64,000 bases of DNA, from contig NAVB01000129.1 of assembly GCA_002179805.1 (NCBI GenBank), positions 1 to 64,000 of the forward strand. The letters run 5' to 3'. Every line of letters starts with the position of its first letter. The stretch's first letter is position 1. The position numbers and the translations under genes were made by a program. Shown in pieces: positions 41,078-53,076 of the stretch. Origin of the DNA: Acanthamoeba lenticulata. Its lineage: Eukaryota > Discosea > Longamoebia > Acanthamoebidae. The notes under the pieces were generated by a model. It worked only from the letters and a program-made list of their open reading frames with translations, ran no database searches and was not told the DNA's origin.

Positions 41078-42967
41078 ATGGACCCAACCAGCCACCGACT
41101 CGTCTGCGCGTTGTTGGTCGCGCTCGTTGTGCTTTTCCCCTACTGCGCGGCGGCGCAGGACACCAAGAGCGGGTTTTCGCTGCTGGCGCTCTCCACTTTG
41201 CCGTCGTCCGCCAACACGTCCACGGCAGCAGGGCTCTGGGTCTTTGGCTCCGCGGCCGAGCTGATGGACGAGCCCTATGCCGTCCTGCCCCTCGGCCCGG
41301 GCCCGGGCCTCCTGCTCCCCAACGCGACGCCAGTGGCCGTTGCGGTGCGGCCCCACCGGGTCGTGCAGGCCGGCGGGCTGGCCGGCGTGGTGCTGGCCCC
41401 GCACGCGCTGGCGGTCATCGCCGGGCCGGCCAGCGGCCGCGTCTTCTCGCCACCGAGCGACGTCCTGCTCTCGGCGGTGGCCTTTGTGGACGACAACAAC
41501 AAAAATCCGGCTGGCGCCACCGTCGTCGCGCTGGGCGTGCAGCTGGGCGGCCTCTTAAGCCGCAACCGCCTGCAGTTTGCCGTGTCGACCGACAGCGGCG
41601 CCAACTGGACGCTGGTGGACTCGGGCGTCAAGACCTTCTTCAAGTCCAACGGCTCCGTGGTCTTTGCGCCCAACTCGGTCACGGGCTATGCCAGTACGCG
41701 CTCTCGGCTGTGCGCCTCGCGTGTGCGTGTGTGTGTGTGTGGCTGACCAACACACTCGCATATATGTGTGTGTGTGTTTGTGCGCGCGCGGTGCGCGTGC
41801 GCGTGTGCGTGTGCGTGTGTGCGGCCAGGCATGGGCGGCCTCATTTTGAAGACGACTGACGGAGGCCAGAAGTGGGCCACCGTGGACAGCTCCAACACGC
41901 AGGCCTTCACGCGGCTGGCCGTGCTCAACGCCAGCTTCGTCCTCGCCGCCGGCTACTCTCTGCTGCCGCCGCCGCCGGCCGCCACACGCCCGGTCCTCTA
42001 CGCGACGACCGACGGCGGCGGCAGCTGGACCAGCCGCCAGCCGCCGGCGGCGCTGGTCGCGGCGAGCGCCCACATCGCCGAGGTGGCGGTGATCTCCGAC
42101 CGCGTATGGGTCTTGGCTGGCGCCGAAGGCGGGCTGTGGCGCACGACTGACGGTGGGGCCACATGGGCCAACGTGACCATCGGCGTCGCGCCGGTGGACA
42201 CGCAGTGGAACGACATCATCGTGGGTGGGCAAGGGGAAGAAGTCGTCGTGGCCGTCGGGTTCTCGCCCAGTGTCGACGGCGTCATTGCCACGTCGTTTGA
42301 CGGCGGGCGCAACTGGAGCATCGCCCTGCAGCCCGACGTGGCGTTTGTGCAGATCGCCCCGGGCGTGCCCTTTCTGCCTTCGCCGTCAGTCTCGCCGTCG
42401 GCCTCGCCCACGTCCTCGCCGTCACCCTCAGCATCGGCTTCGCATTCGCCTGCGCCCACACCTTCGCTGACGCCCTCGCCCTCGCCGTCGACGTCCTTGT
42501 CGCCGTCACCGTCGCCGTCAGCGGCGGCCACGCCATCGCCTTCCATGTCCCGCTCGCCGTCGCCTTCGGTGTCGCGTATGCCGTCGCCGTCGCCGTCGGC
42601 CTCGACCAGCCGCTCGGCGTCGCCCACGAGTACGCCCACAGCTTCGGCGAGCCGCACTCCCTCGCCATCCACTTCGTCGACCTCGACGCCCTCGCCTTCC
42701 TCGTCGCCTTCGCCATCGTCCACATCGACCTCTTCACCATCATCATCGCCTTCGTCGTCGCCGTCGCCCAAGGCCGCTGGCGGGATGGACCGCCGGTCGC
42801 TCATCATCGGCGCGACCATGGGCGCCGTCGCGTTTGTCGTGCTGGCGATCGTGCTGGCCGTCGGCGGCCTCGTGTGCCTCCGCTGCTGGCGACGGCGGCG
42901 CGAGCGGCTCGCCATTCAGGCCCTCAGTACCGAAGACGAGCGCCATCTTCTCCTCCTTCAGCTCTGA
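41078..42967 (+). CDS. Type I membrane protein: BNR/YCF48-like propeller, Ser-Pro stalk, one TM
   Basis: Two exons (41078-41693, 41829-42967), 584 residues. A signal peptide (LVCALLVALVVLFPYCAAA) opens it. Residues about 30-420 hold repeats of the TTDGG..W type (KTTDGGQKWATV, ATTDGGGSWTS, RTTDGGATWANV, SFDGGRNWSI), the Asp-box blades of sortilin/YCF48-like propellers. Residues about 425-560 are a stalk of Ser-Pro dipeptides with Thr and Ala, a likely O-glycosylation region. A single span (GAVAFVVLAIVLAVGGLVCL) and a short basic tail follow. The layout is that of a cell-surface receptor or adhesin; the ligand is unknown. The intron is a (tg)n/(cg)n microsatellite. Confidence 0.85.
42379..42770 (+). 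repeat. Ser-Pro coding repeat (stalk)
   Basis: Irregular tcgccgtcn tandem units encode alternating Ser-Pro with Thr/Ala variants over about 130 residues, between the propeller and the membrane span. Confidence 0.85.
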
Positions 42968-43126
42968 GCACCATCCCCACCTCCTTTTTATTTATTTGTT
43001 TTAAAGTTCTATTTTTCAATTTGAAAATACAAAAATGAAATTAAAAAACAAAACAAAAGTGTTCTGTGGTAGCGGCAACATAGGAATAAAGTAAATTAAA
43101 GTAAATTGTATATTTTAAAAAGTCAG

Positions 43127-44823
43127 TTAATCCAGCTCAGCAATGTCGGTGTTGGTGGCGGTGCCGTCAGCTCGGCCGTCGTTGGCGTCGCCGTTGCCAC
43201 TATCGTCTTCGGCGTCGGAGAGGCCGCGCCACTCGAGATCCCGGTTGTCGTAGTCTTCTTCTTCCTGCTCGTCCTCGTCGTCCTCGTCATACTCATCGTC
43301 GTCCTCGCCGTTGTTGGCGTCAAAGGCGCGGACGCGATAGGAACACCCAAAGACGGTGCCCAGGATGGCCGCCACGGCGCCGCTGAAGACGGCCTCGGCC
43401 ATACTCGCGCGCAGCAGCTCCGGCAGACAGCCCTGCACGTGTGTTTTTGTTAGTCGTTTGTGCCACGCGCGTTTCGTGTGTGCTCCTCGTGTAGCGTGTG
43501 CGGAATCTGACCTTGTAGAAGCCAGAGATGCCCTCGCGAGCAAAGATGTGTCGCGCACAGGCCCACGTGCTCTGGTACTGGACCGGCCCAAACTCTGCTA
43601 CACGCCCGACACGGGTGCATGGGTGAGTCGGCAACGATTGCAACAACGGACCAACGTCAGGCGAGGTCACCTTGCGTGTCGAGGCGGCAGGTGATGACGT
43701 GGAGGGGCCAAGTGACGAGGTAGCTGGCGCTCATGCACACGACGTTCTCCACGATCTCGAGCACACACGCCCGCGCGTAGCGCCATGCCTCGCTCTCGGC
43801 CGTCGGCACCGCCCGATGCAGCCGCGACGCAATCCTGCATGCAAAAGAGTAAGGGCGCCAAGTAGATGCGTGCGAAGATGCCACGTCAGAGTTCCCGATG
43901 AGGTACGGACCCGAGACCAAAGACGGCGTCCTGCGCGAAGTTGTAGACGAGGCTCGACGCGATCTCGAGTGGTAGGTTGTGGACAAAGAGGCCCCAGAAG
44001 CCCTCGTGCCTCCAGGCCGCGGCCAGGCCCTGGAACAGGCCCGTGTAGCGATAGCACTGGTGCTGCTGGCCACCAACGACGATGTTGGGCGTCAGCGGCG
44101 GCTGAGCCTGGAGGCGGTTGAGAACGAGCCGGAACGGGCGGTAGAGCACAGCCCCGACGGCCGTCTCAAAGAAGCGCTTGGCCTCGGGCCGTCGCCACCA
44201 TGGAGGTGATAGCTTGTCCTCGTCTCCTTCTTCCTCCTCGACTTCATCATCAGGCGAGAGCACGGGGCCGACGAGGCGCTCGTAGATGGGCACAAAGTAG
44301 ATCGAGTTGCGCACCGCCTCCCCAAGTACCGCGTGCCACACGCGCGACGGCCCAAAGCCACCTGCAATCAGGTAATCGATTACAACACACCCACTGCATC
44401 TAGATTGAATTGCAACAGAAGATGGAGGAGGCATGTACCAGATGTGCGAGCGATGTCAGTGTAGGCACGCCACAGGGATCGCGGATCGAAGCCGCTACCC
44501 TCCACGGGGAGTGTGCCCGCCGACCACCGACGGCTCAGCACGGAGAGCTGCGGAAAAGCGCTGCAGGATTGCACAAATCAGATTGCCAGCTGCGATTGAC
44601 TGTGGCGTTATGTAAAGGGAGTTGAGGCTACGAGGAGGGAGAAAGGGAGCTCGATGGGGCACCTCCAAGTAGCGGCAACAACCAGCCAGTCGCCCAAGTA
44701 GTAGGCCCAGGCCGTGGTCGCGTCTTCCTCCTCTTCCTCCTCCAGTTCGGCTGCATCGTAGTCCTCCTCAACCAACCCCGGCACGGCCGACACAACCACA
44801 TCCTCTCTACGGACGTCCGCCAT
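43127..44823 (-). CDS. MTCH-like mitochondrial carrier family protein
   Basis: Six to seven exons from ATG 44823: an acidic N-terminus, then WAYYLGDWLVVAATW, SLWRAYTDIARTSGG, VWHAVLGEAVRNSIYFVPIYERL, YRPFRLVLNRLQAQ, YTGLFQGLAAAWRHEGFWGLF, VTWPLHVITCRLDTQ, YQSTWACARHIFAREGISGFYKG, and a span near ILGTVFGCSYRV. These are carrier repeats, with the classical PxDxxK signatures largely degenerate, as in MTCH1/MTCH2, outer-membrane insertases and cell-death regulators. The segment with PLHVITCR and GISGFYKG closely follows MTCH2. The C-terminal tail of about 60 residues is highly acidic. A bona fide SLC25 transporter with lost signatures is the alternative. Confidence 0.75.
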
Positions 44824-44907
44824 CTCTCAGCTTTTCTTTCTTCCTTTATCTTTCGGGTTTCTTTGGTGTCGACAATAACGACAAGGGTCTAGTTGAACCA
44901 AAGCGGG
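44824..44907. promoter_or_regulatory. Shared divergent promoter, MTCH-like / ITPA
   Basis: Only 84 bp between divergent ATGs, the shortest in the window. T/C-rich; no TATA box. Confidence 0.45.
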
Positions 44908-45985
44908 ATGAAGCGTGCAGGAGGAGCCTTGCGACCTCTTACCTTTGTGACAGGAAATGCTAATAAGTTGGCAGAGGTAAAGGCCATCTTGGGCGACGCG
45001 GTGCCACTCACGTCCAAGGCGATTGATCGTACGAGCTCGCTCCCATTCAGCTGTGAATCTTGATGGTAATCATGACACTGCTCCTTCCAGTGCCTGAGCT
45101 TCAAGGTGAGCCGGAAGACATCTCCAAGGAGAAGTGCAAGCTCGCTGTGGCTGAGGTCCGCAGCCCGATGTTTAATCTGCTCGTCCTTCCACTAACCTTG
45201 CCCTCGGCGCGCAGGTGCAAGGGCCCGTTATCGTCGAGGACACGTGCCTTTGCTTCAACGCCCTCAAGGGCTTGCCTGGCCCTTACATGTACGTCCTCCG
45301 CCAGCTCTGTGCTCCAAGGGAGCAGCCTCTTACCGCCTCTTTTGCTTGGCATGTAGCAAGTGGTTCTTGGACAAGCTGGGCCACGAAGGCTTGAACCAAA
45401 TGCTTGCTGGCTTCGAGGACAAGAGCGTACGTGGCGCTGATGACGTCTCTTGAATCCAGGAAAAGAATGGTGTGCGTTTGCCTAAAGCTGTGATGTCGTT
45501 GCGTAGGCCTACGCTCTCTGCACTTTCTCTTTCTGCGCTGGCCCTGGCGAAGAGCCCATCGTGTTCGCTGGCCGGACTGAGGTTTGTCGAATGCACCTCT
45601 TGGTCGCCAAGCCAGTAACTGAATACATGAGAATACTAAACTCGAACACCCAACGACAACAACTTGCAGGGCAAGATCGTGCCCGCCCGCGGCCCGGCCA
45701 ACTTCGGGTGGGACCCTATCTTCCTTCCCGACGGCTTCGACCAGACGTACGACCTTGTTCACCAATCAACATACCACCATCACCAAGATGGTCACTTGAC
45801 AAATGGACAATCACAGATACGCTGAGATGCCCAAGGAGACGAAGAACACCATCTCGCACCGCAAGCGGGCTCTCGAGAAGCTTCACGCCTTCCTCGAGAG
45901 CAACCTGCACCTCCTGGCCGCTGCCGAAGGTGAAGAGCTGGCCGGGGAGAAGAAGAGCAAGGTGGACGAAGACGCTCAGCAGTAA
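44908..45985 (+). CDS. ITPA: Inosine triphosphate pyrophosphatase
   Basis: Seven exons (44908-45028, 45091-45155, 45215-45288, 45357-45426, 45507-45581, 45670-45746, 45817-45985) sum exactly to 216 residues. The enzyme hydrolyses ITP, dITP and XTP to monophosphates, clearing non-canonical purines. Family motifs: [16 protein letters not shown] at the N-terminus, [42 protein letters not shown], and [10 protein letters not shown]. Homodimeric and cytosolic in other eukaryotes. The last 25 residues (Glu/Lys-rich) extend beyond the usual end. Confidence 0.97.
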
Positions 45986-46206
45986 TCCTTGTGTTGGTGG
46001 TGCACTTCCTACACTCTCACGCTGACGTCAGTGGCCGCCTTAACGTGAAGCCCAATTTCTGAACAGTCGAACGAAAAAGAAAAATTGCGCCCAAACAAGA
46101 GAAGTGGGAATCGCATTTTTAAAATCAATCTCAGCTCGATCCCTTCCTCTCTTGGGCCACCAACTTCAATTGTTCGGCCAAGGGCGGAGCAGAAGACTCA
46201 AGAAAA

Positions 46207-49200
46207 ATGATGGATTATTACAGCGAGGGTGCTGTCGTCCCCTATGGTGGTGGCGGCGATGACAGGGCTCTGCCCCCACCTCCCCCGGGCACAGACGCAA
46301 CGACTGGGTATGGGGCGTATGATTCAAATGGCTACGATTATAGCCAGCAGGGTTACGATGGTTCCGCCTACGCGCAATACGACTCATCAGGTCACTACGA
46401 TACTTCGGGACACTACGACACATCGGGCCACTATGACACATCGGGTCACTATGACACATCGGCCTACACCCAGCAATACGATGCTTCTGCGTACTATCAG
46501 CAGCCTGCCGATGCATCAACTTATGCCACCCAACCGGCATCATCGAGTTCCGCCCCGGCGGCCTCGAGCGGCCCGCAGCTGAAGAGGTGGGAGCAGGCCT
46601 GGACGCTCAAGGAGTTGCGAGACGAAACCAACTGGACCCTTGCAGCTGATGCTGGCGTACGCCTCCTCTTCATCAACTTAATTTTCTTAATTGCTTGCGA
46701 TTCTGCATCATTTGCTGTGCGGAGGCTGAAGCCCATCCTTTTTTTGCCTGGTCCTGTGCAGTTGTTCAACTACTTGAAGCAATTTTCAAGCAACCTGGTG
46801 GCCAAGACAAAGGAGGTCGAGAGCGCTGTGGATGGGCTCCTCAATGCCACCAAGGCTACCGACACTCGCCTGCACAACACTTTCAACGAGTTCCTCCTTC
46901 TGTCCAACTCGCAGTACATTGAGAACGTGCGTACACCTCGCGAGCTCCTTCTTCTCTATTGGTGAACTCGGCCAAGGTGCTGACGTTCATGTTGCACACA
47001 GCGTGTGTACGATGCCGAGGAGGAGCTTCAGGCCGCTGCCGAGGAGAAGCCCGCGACGCCTGATGGCAAAAAGCTTGAGGACATGACCAGCGAGGAGATT
47101 GAGCAGCTGCTCTACCCCAAGGTTGGTAAATTTTTTCTTTTATTATTTCATTTACATTATTAGTAATTCTTTGTACAATAATGGAAGTGATTCACCTGAC
47201 AAATATTTGCGATTTATCGGTGCACAGTATCTGGACGCCATCGGAAACGGTTTGCAGGCGCTGAAGCTGTCGTCGTTGGCCAACCCACCGAAGCCGCCCA
47301 TGCCGGCCTCCATGGATGACGGTCAGGACGCTGCCGGAGCCGACATGCAGGCTATCGACAGCACGACGCCGCCCGATCCCTACGCCAAGTACCCGCTGCC
47401 TTACGTCATCGGCACCGTCGAGTTCCATGAAGACGACTTCTGCGGCCTCTACTTGTCCTCTGAGGGTTCGACTCGCCGCGCATACTTGACATTCCAGGAC
47501 CGGGTCAGAGTTCTGACGTTTTGTTATTGTGCTTGCAGATGAGCTCAGCGAGGAGGACCTGACCGAGGAAGGCGACGAGGACGAAGGCGAAGAGGGCTAC
47601 GAAGACGAGGCCGGCGCTGGCGAGGAGGACGCTGCTGACCAGCAGGAGCACGGCGGCGACTATGATGATGATGGCACGGCGGGCGACAAGGGCAAGGAGC
47701 GCGCCGACGACGGTGAAGAGAGCGAGAGCGAGAGCGAAAGCGAGGAGGAGCCCGACATGTTTGGAGTAGATGAGAGCAGTTCGGAGAGCTCCGGCGGCGG
47801 CCTGTTCTCCGACGAAGAGGAGAAAGAGGCGCGTCGTCAGCGGCGCGAGGCCCGACAGGCTGCGCGCGAGCAGCAGCGTCAGGAGCGCCTCCAGCAGCGG
47901 GCGGCCCGTAAGGAGGCCCGCAAGAACAAGAAGGCTGCTGCTGCCGCCGCCGCTGCGGGTGGTAGCGCCGAGGCCGCCGCTGAGGACGACGAACTGACCG
48001 AAGAGGAACGCAAGAAGAAGCAGCTGCAGCAGAAACTGGCGGCCGCCATCCAGCGCAACGCCAAGGGCGAGCTGCCGGACGACCTCGAGGACAAGCGCCG
48101 CAAGCGCCGGGGCACGGCCGCCGGTGGCGGCACCGACGGCGAGACGGAGACCGAGGCCTCTGGGCGAGAGGACGAGGATGAACAGCCAAAGGAGAAGAAG
48201 AAGGAGACTCGGTCAACCAAGATCAAGGCCGACGACCTGTTCGCGTCGTTCCTCGACAAGAGCGACGACGAGGACGAGAAGGACATCTTTGCCGATTTTG
48301 CCGACGACATGGGCGGCGTTCTTGGCGGCGGCGACGCCAAGAAGGAAGCCAAGAAGGACAAGAAGACGAAGGCGGCGGCGACGGCAACCAAGGCCGCGCC
48401 CGCCAAGAAGTCGGGTGGCGGCGGCCTGTTTGAAGACATCCTGGGCGGCGCCGAGGAGGAAGACGACGGCGGAATGTTTGGCGCGCCAGCCGACAAGAAG
48501 GGCAAGGCCAAGTCGACCACCGCTGCCGTGCCGGCCTTCCTCGGGGGCGACGACGGCGGCGACGATGAGGGGCTGTTTGGCGGACCCGCCGACGCGCCTA
48601 AGAAGACCGCTCCAGCGACGGCCTCCAAGAAGTCCACCGCAGCTGTGCCGTCTTTCCTTGGAGGCGACGATGGTGGTGACGATGAGGGACTGTTTGGCGG
48701 ACCCGCTGACGCGCCGGCGCCCAAGAAGGCCTCTGCTGCTCCCACGGCGGCGGCGGCGGCTCCCAAGAAGTCCACCGGAGGCGGCCTGTTCGGGGCCAGC
48801 GATGACGAAGGCGAGGGCGCTGACTTGTTCGGCGGCGGTGGCGTCGCGGCCAAGTCGACGACGACCGCAGCCAAGAAGTCTGACGCGGCCAAGAAGACGG
48901 CCGCGCCCGCGCTCGGCGGTGGTGGTCTGTTTGGCGGTGACGAGGAGGCCGACGGTGTCTTTGGCGGCGCCAGCGCACCGGCACCCAAGAAGACCGCCCC
49001 GGCTGCCAAGAAGGCCGCGGCGCCCAGCGGTGGCGGTGGCCTGTTCGGGGCGAGCGACGACGAAGGCGGTTTTGGCGCCGAGCCCGCCGCGCCCGCGAAG
49101 AAGGCCGCGGCTCCGGCCAAGAAGCCTGCCTCTGGCGGCGGCCTCTTTGGCGGTGACGACGACGAGGCTGGAGGCGACCTGTTCAGTGGCCTGTCCTCGG

Positions 49201-52200
49201 GCGGCGCCAAGAAGGCGGCCGCGCCGTCAGCCGACACGAAGAAGAAGGCCGCCGCGCCGGCGTCGTCTTCGCTCTTTGGCGGCGACGATGGCGAGGCCGA
49301 CGCGCTCTTTGGTGGTGGAAGTGCCGCTCCGGCGCCCGCCAAGAAGGCCGCCGCTGCCAAGGCGCCTTTGGTTGCCGACGAGCCCGAGCCCGAGCCAGAG
49401 GCCGACACCAAGCAGCGCTCCAACAAGCCCTTTGGCGGCGTCAAGATGTTCCCGGACATGGCCAATGCCGCTGCGGCCAAGGCCGGTGGCGACGCCAAGA
49501 GGAAGCAATCGTCCTCGTCGATGTCAAAGGCCCCGGCGGCCGAGCCTGCTCCCGCTGCTGCCGCCAAGAAGGCCGCGCCCGCGCCGGTGGTCGCGTCGCC
49601 TCTGGGCCTCGGCGAGGAGGAAGGCGACGGCGGTCTCTTTGGCGGCGTCGCTGTGCTGCCCACCACGAAGAAGCCGGCTCAGCAGCAACAGCAGGCCAAG
49701 GCCTCGGCGCCCGCGGCCAAGAAGAGCGCCGCCAGCAGCCTGTTTGGTGAAGACGACGGCATCACGGACGGTGACGACGCCGCCTCGCTCTTTGGCGGTG
49801 CCGCACCCGTCGCTGCCAAGCCCAAGCCCAAGCAGCCGGAGCCCGCGGCTGCCGCCAAGAAGGCGGAGGCGCCCGCCGCGCTGTCGAAGCTCCTAGGCGG
49901 AGGCGGTGGCCTCTTTGGCGAGGAGGAGGACAGCACCAGCGCCGGCCTCTTTGGCAGCCTCGGCGGCTTCCCTGCGGCTGGTACGTTCTTTACACATTTT
50001 ATTTGCTATTTTTTAATTTTTTTTTGATATGTTTAAAAATTGTATTGGTAATGATGGACTGATGGTGATGATTGTGGCGGTCTCTGCACAGACGAGCCCG
50101 CTGAGGACAAGCCCAAGGCCGCTCCTGCGCCAGCTCCGGCGAAGAAGGCTGCCGGTGGCGGCGGCCTGTTTGGCAACGATGACTCGACGGCCGTCGGACT
50201 CTTTGGCGGCGAGAGTGCGGCCTCGACCAAGACCAAGGCTGCCACCACCAAGTCCAGCGCCAGCAGCGGCCTCTTTGGCGGCGACGACGAAGGCGATGGT
50301 GGACTCTTTGGCGGGCCCGCGCCCAAGAAATCGTCTGACGCGGCCAAGCGGCTCCCGGCCGCCGCTGCTGCTGCGCCCAAGACGGAGGCGCCTGCGACCA
50401 AGGCGGCCGTCGCTGGAGACGACCCACTCGGCGGCCTGCTGGCCTCGCCCGAAGCGCCACCCAAGAAGGCCGCGACGGCGGCCAAGGCGGCCCCAGCTGC
50501 GGCCGAGACTAAGCCCAAGTCAGCTGCGGCTGCGGTCGCGCCGGCGGTGGACGACCTGTTTGCCGATCCAGCCGCCCCAGCGCCGGCCAAGAAGGCTGCG
50601 CCTGCTGCCAAGAAGGCCGCGCCCGCTGGCGCCGCCAAGGCTGGCACGGCGGCTGCCAAGAAGGCTGCGGGGACGACGACCGCCGCCAAGTCCACAGCGA
50701 CCGCGCCTAAGAAGACGGCGACAGCCGCCACTGGTGCGAAGACAGCGGCCACCACCGCCACCAAAGCTGTTCCAGCGGCGGCCAAGAAGACGACAACGAC
50801 GACGGCAACAAAGAAGGCCGCGCCCGCGGCGGCTGCCGGTGACGACATCTTTGCCGACGTGCCCGCGCCTGCCAAGGCCTCGCCGGCAGCCAAGAAGGCG
50901 GCGCCGGCCGCCCAGAAGACGGCAGCGCCCGCGGCGGCCACCGATGACATCTTTGCCGATCTCGGCGATGCGCCCAAGCCTGCGGCGGCCAAGGCCACGC
51001 CCACCAAGAAGGCCACGCCGGTCAAGAAGGCCGCCACCACGACGGCGGCCCCGGCCACCACGCCCGCGGCGGCTCCGGTCGACGACATCTTTGGGGAAGC
51101 TACCAGCGCCGCACCGGCCAAGAAGGCGCCCGCTGCCAAGAAGGTCACGGCGCCGGCCGGTGACGACTTGTTTGGCGAGACCTCTGCGCCCGCCACCAAG
51201 AAGGCGGTCACGCCCGCCAAGAAGGCCGCACCCGCCGCCGCTGCTGGTGACGATCTGTTTGGCGAGGTCGCACCGGCACCCGCCAAGAAGCCCACTACTG
51301 CCGCGGCTGCGGCCAAGCCGACGCCCGTGGACGATCTGTTTGGTGCTGAGGCCGCTGCGCCTGCCAAGAAGCCCGCCGCCGCTGCGGCACCTGCTGCGGT
51401 GAAGAAGGCTGAGCCTGCGGCCGACCTGTTTGGCAGCGACCCGCTATCGTCGGCACCCAAGCCCACTGCGACGGCCGCTGCCGGCGGTCTGTTTGACGAC
51501 CCGCTGGCCGCCACCGCGCCCAAGGTCGCCAGCCCCAAGGCCCCGCGCGCCACCGGCGCTGCTTCTGCCTCTGCAGCCCCCGCCGGCGGCCGTACGACCG
51601 AGGTAGTGCCGCTGCCCACTCGCAGCGTGTCCGAGAAGATGAAGATGCTCGAGGAATCGGCCAAGGAGACCGACGAGCCCTCGGCCGCCGCCAACCGGCC
51701 TCGTCGCGGCACCGCCGGCAGCAAGGTCGCCGCCCTCCAAGAGTCCATCGGTGCGTGGCCTCGCCCTTTGCCCCAGCCCCGTGCTCGCATCGTGCTGACG
51801 GGCGTTGGTGTGTTGTGATGCCTCATCATCAGGGAGCGCCATCAACCCGCTGGCGCTGCGACCAGGCGCGCGCCGGCCGATGGCCACCAGCCGGGACGAG
51901 GTCGACGGCTCCGGCCCGCTCGAGATTGCCGACGACTTGCCCGACTTTGGCGATGACGATGAGGATGACAACGGCGACGTTGGGTCCAGCGGCGGCGTCT
52001 CGGCCGTGCCTCCGCCCTCTCTGTTTGGCCTCGGCGCCAGCAGCAACGGCGGCGCCAGTCGTCCGTCGGTGGCAGCGTCCGCGCCCACGCCGGCCGCTGC
52101 GGAGACGCCCGACGACACGCAGGTGAAGAAGGGCCCGGCCCTGTCGCACGCAGTCAAGTCGCGGCCGATGAACGCCAACAAGCGGCTGCCGTCGCGCACC

Positions 52201-52866
52201 GTGCGCGGTCGCGGTGGCGCCACCGACAAGTCGACGTCGACGTCGTCGTCGATGTTTGATTCGTTCGACGTCAACTCGTCGTCCACGTCGTCAACGTCGA
52301 CGCCAATTACGACGACCACGACCGCGGCCGCCCCGGCAAGGAAGACGACGGAGGAGTCGCGACCGGCACCGGCTGCGGCCAAGAAGGCGCCGACGACGGT
52401 GAACACGGACGACCTGTTGTCGTCGCTCTCGTCGTCGTCTTCGGTGCTCGACGGCGGCGACTTCACGATGCCCTCCTTTGGCGGATCGTCCTCTTCTTCT
52501 TCTTCTTCTTCGATCTTTGGAGACGACATGTTTGGCTCAACGCCTTCCTCGTCGTCCAGCCGGCCGGCGGCCAAGGCCAAGATCGGCCTCTTTGACGATC
52601 CTGTGGCGCCGTCTCCTTCATCCTCGTCCTCTTCGTCGTCATCCTCGTCTGCTTCTGCTTCGTCGGCCAAGCCTGCGCCGGCGTCGTCGGACGATGCGTT
52701 TGGGGACATCTTCAGCAACCCGCTGATGGGCAAGAAGGAGCGCGAGGAGCGCGAGCGCAAGAAGCGCGAGGAGGAGGAGCGACAGGCCAAGGCCGACGCG
52801 CCCCCGCCCGACATCTTTGCCGACCCGCTGGCTTCCGCCAAGGGCGGCCGCACTTCCTTCTTCTGA
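46207..52866 (+). CDS. WASHC2: WASH complex subunit 2 (FAM21), extended
   Basis: Seven exons (46207-46656, 46762-46926, 47002-47121, 47228-47465, 47539-49980, 50092-51750, 51833-52866), about 2,035 residues; human FAM21 is near 1,340. The WASH-binding head is unmistakable: WTLKELRDETNWTLAADAG, FNYLKQFS, KATDTRLHNTFNEFLLLSNSQYIEN, RVYDAEEE, LPYVIG. The head is preceded by a Tyr/Gly/Gln-rich stretch with four GHYDTS units. The tail is acidic then made of dozens of units with LFGG or DDLFG surrounded by Ala-Lys-Lys, like the LFa motifs that bind retromer VPS35 and capping protein. SAINPLALRPGARRP and DAFGDIFSNPL near the end match the conserved C-terminus. FAM21 ties the WASH actin nucleator to endosomes. 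Confidence 0.93.
46387..46464 (+). repeat. GHYDTS tandem repeat in FAM21 N-terminus
   Basis: Four direct copies of an 18-bp unit (cactacgacacatcgggc-like) encode Gly-His-Tyr-Asp-Thr-Ser. Prion-like Tyr/Gly/Gln composition continues on both sides. Confidence 0.9.
48400..51500 (+). repeat. LFGG / Ala-Lys-Lys coding repeats of FAM21 tail
   Basis: Irregular repeats of about 25-45 residues combine an acidic LFGGDD or DDLFG core with gccaagaaggcc-encoded AKKA spacers. High GC and codon bias leave both other strands open, which produces very long antisense reading frames. Confidence 0.85.
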
Positions 52867-53076
52867 TAACTTGACACTTTCGTCTCTCTTTCAGAATTGT
52901 TTTGAAAATACAAAAATTTGCAAACGAAGTGGAACTGCCGAAATATCTGGAGAATTCAGATGGGCCGAGCCAGAGAACAGGCCAGGCCACACCAGCCAGG
53001 TGCGCCACGAAGACACAAGCTCCCCCAAGAGAAAGATTGAAGACAGAGCAAACTACACACACGACACAAAGAGTAC

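Noticed and set aside
47879..49666. 595-residue minus-strand reading frame opposite FAM21
   Set aside because: Pro/Ser/Ala low-complexity shadow of the GC-biased AKKA/LFGG repeats; no ATG-led domain, and the plus strand is clearly FAM21.
50033..51829. 598-residue minus-strand reading frame opposite FAM21
   Set aside because: Same cause; Ala/Gly/Ser-rich antisense of the repeat tail.
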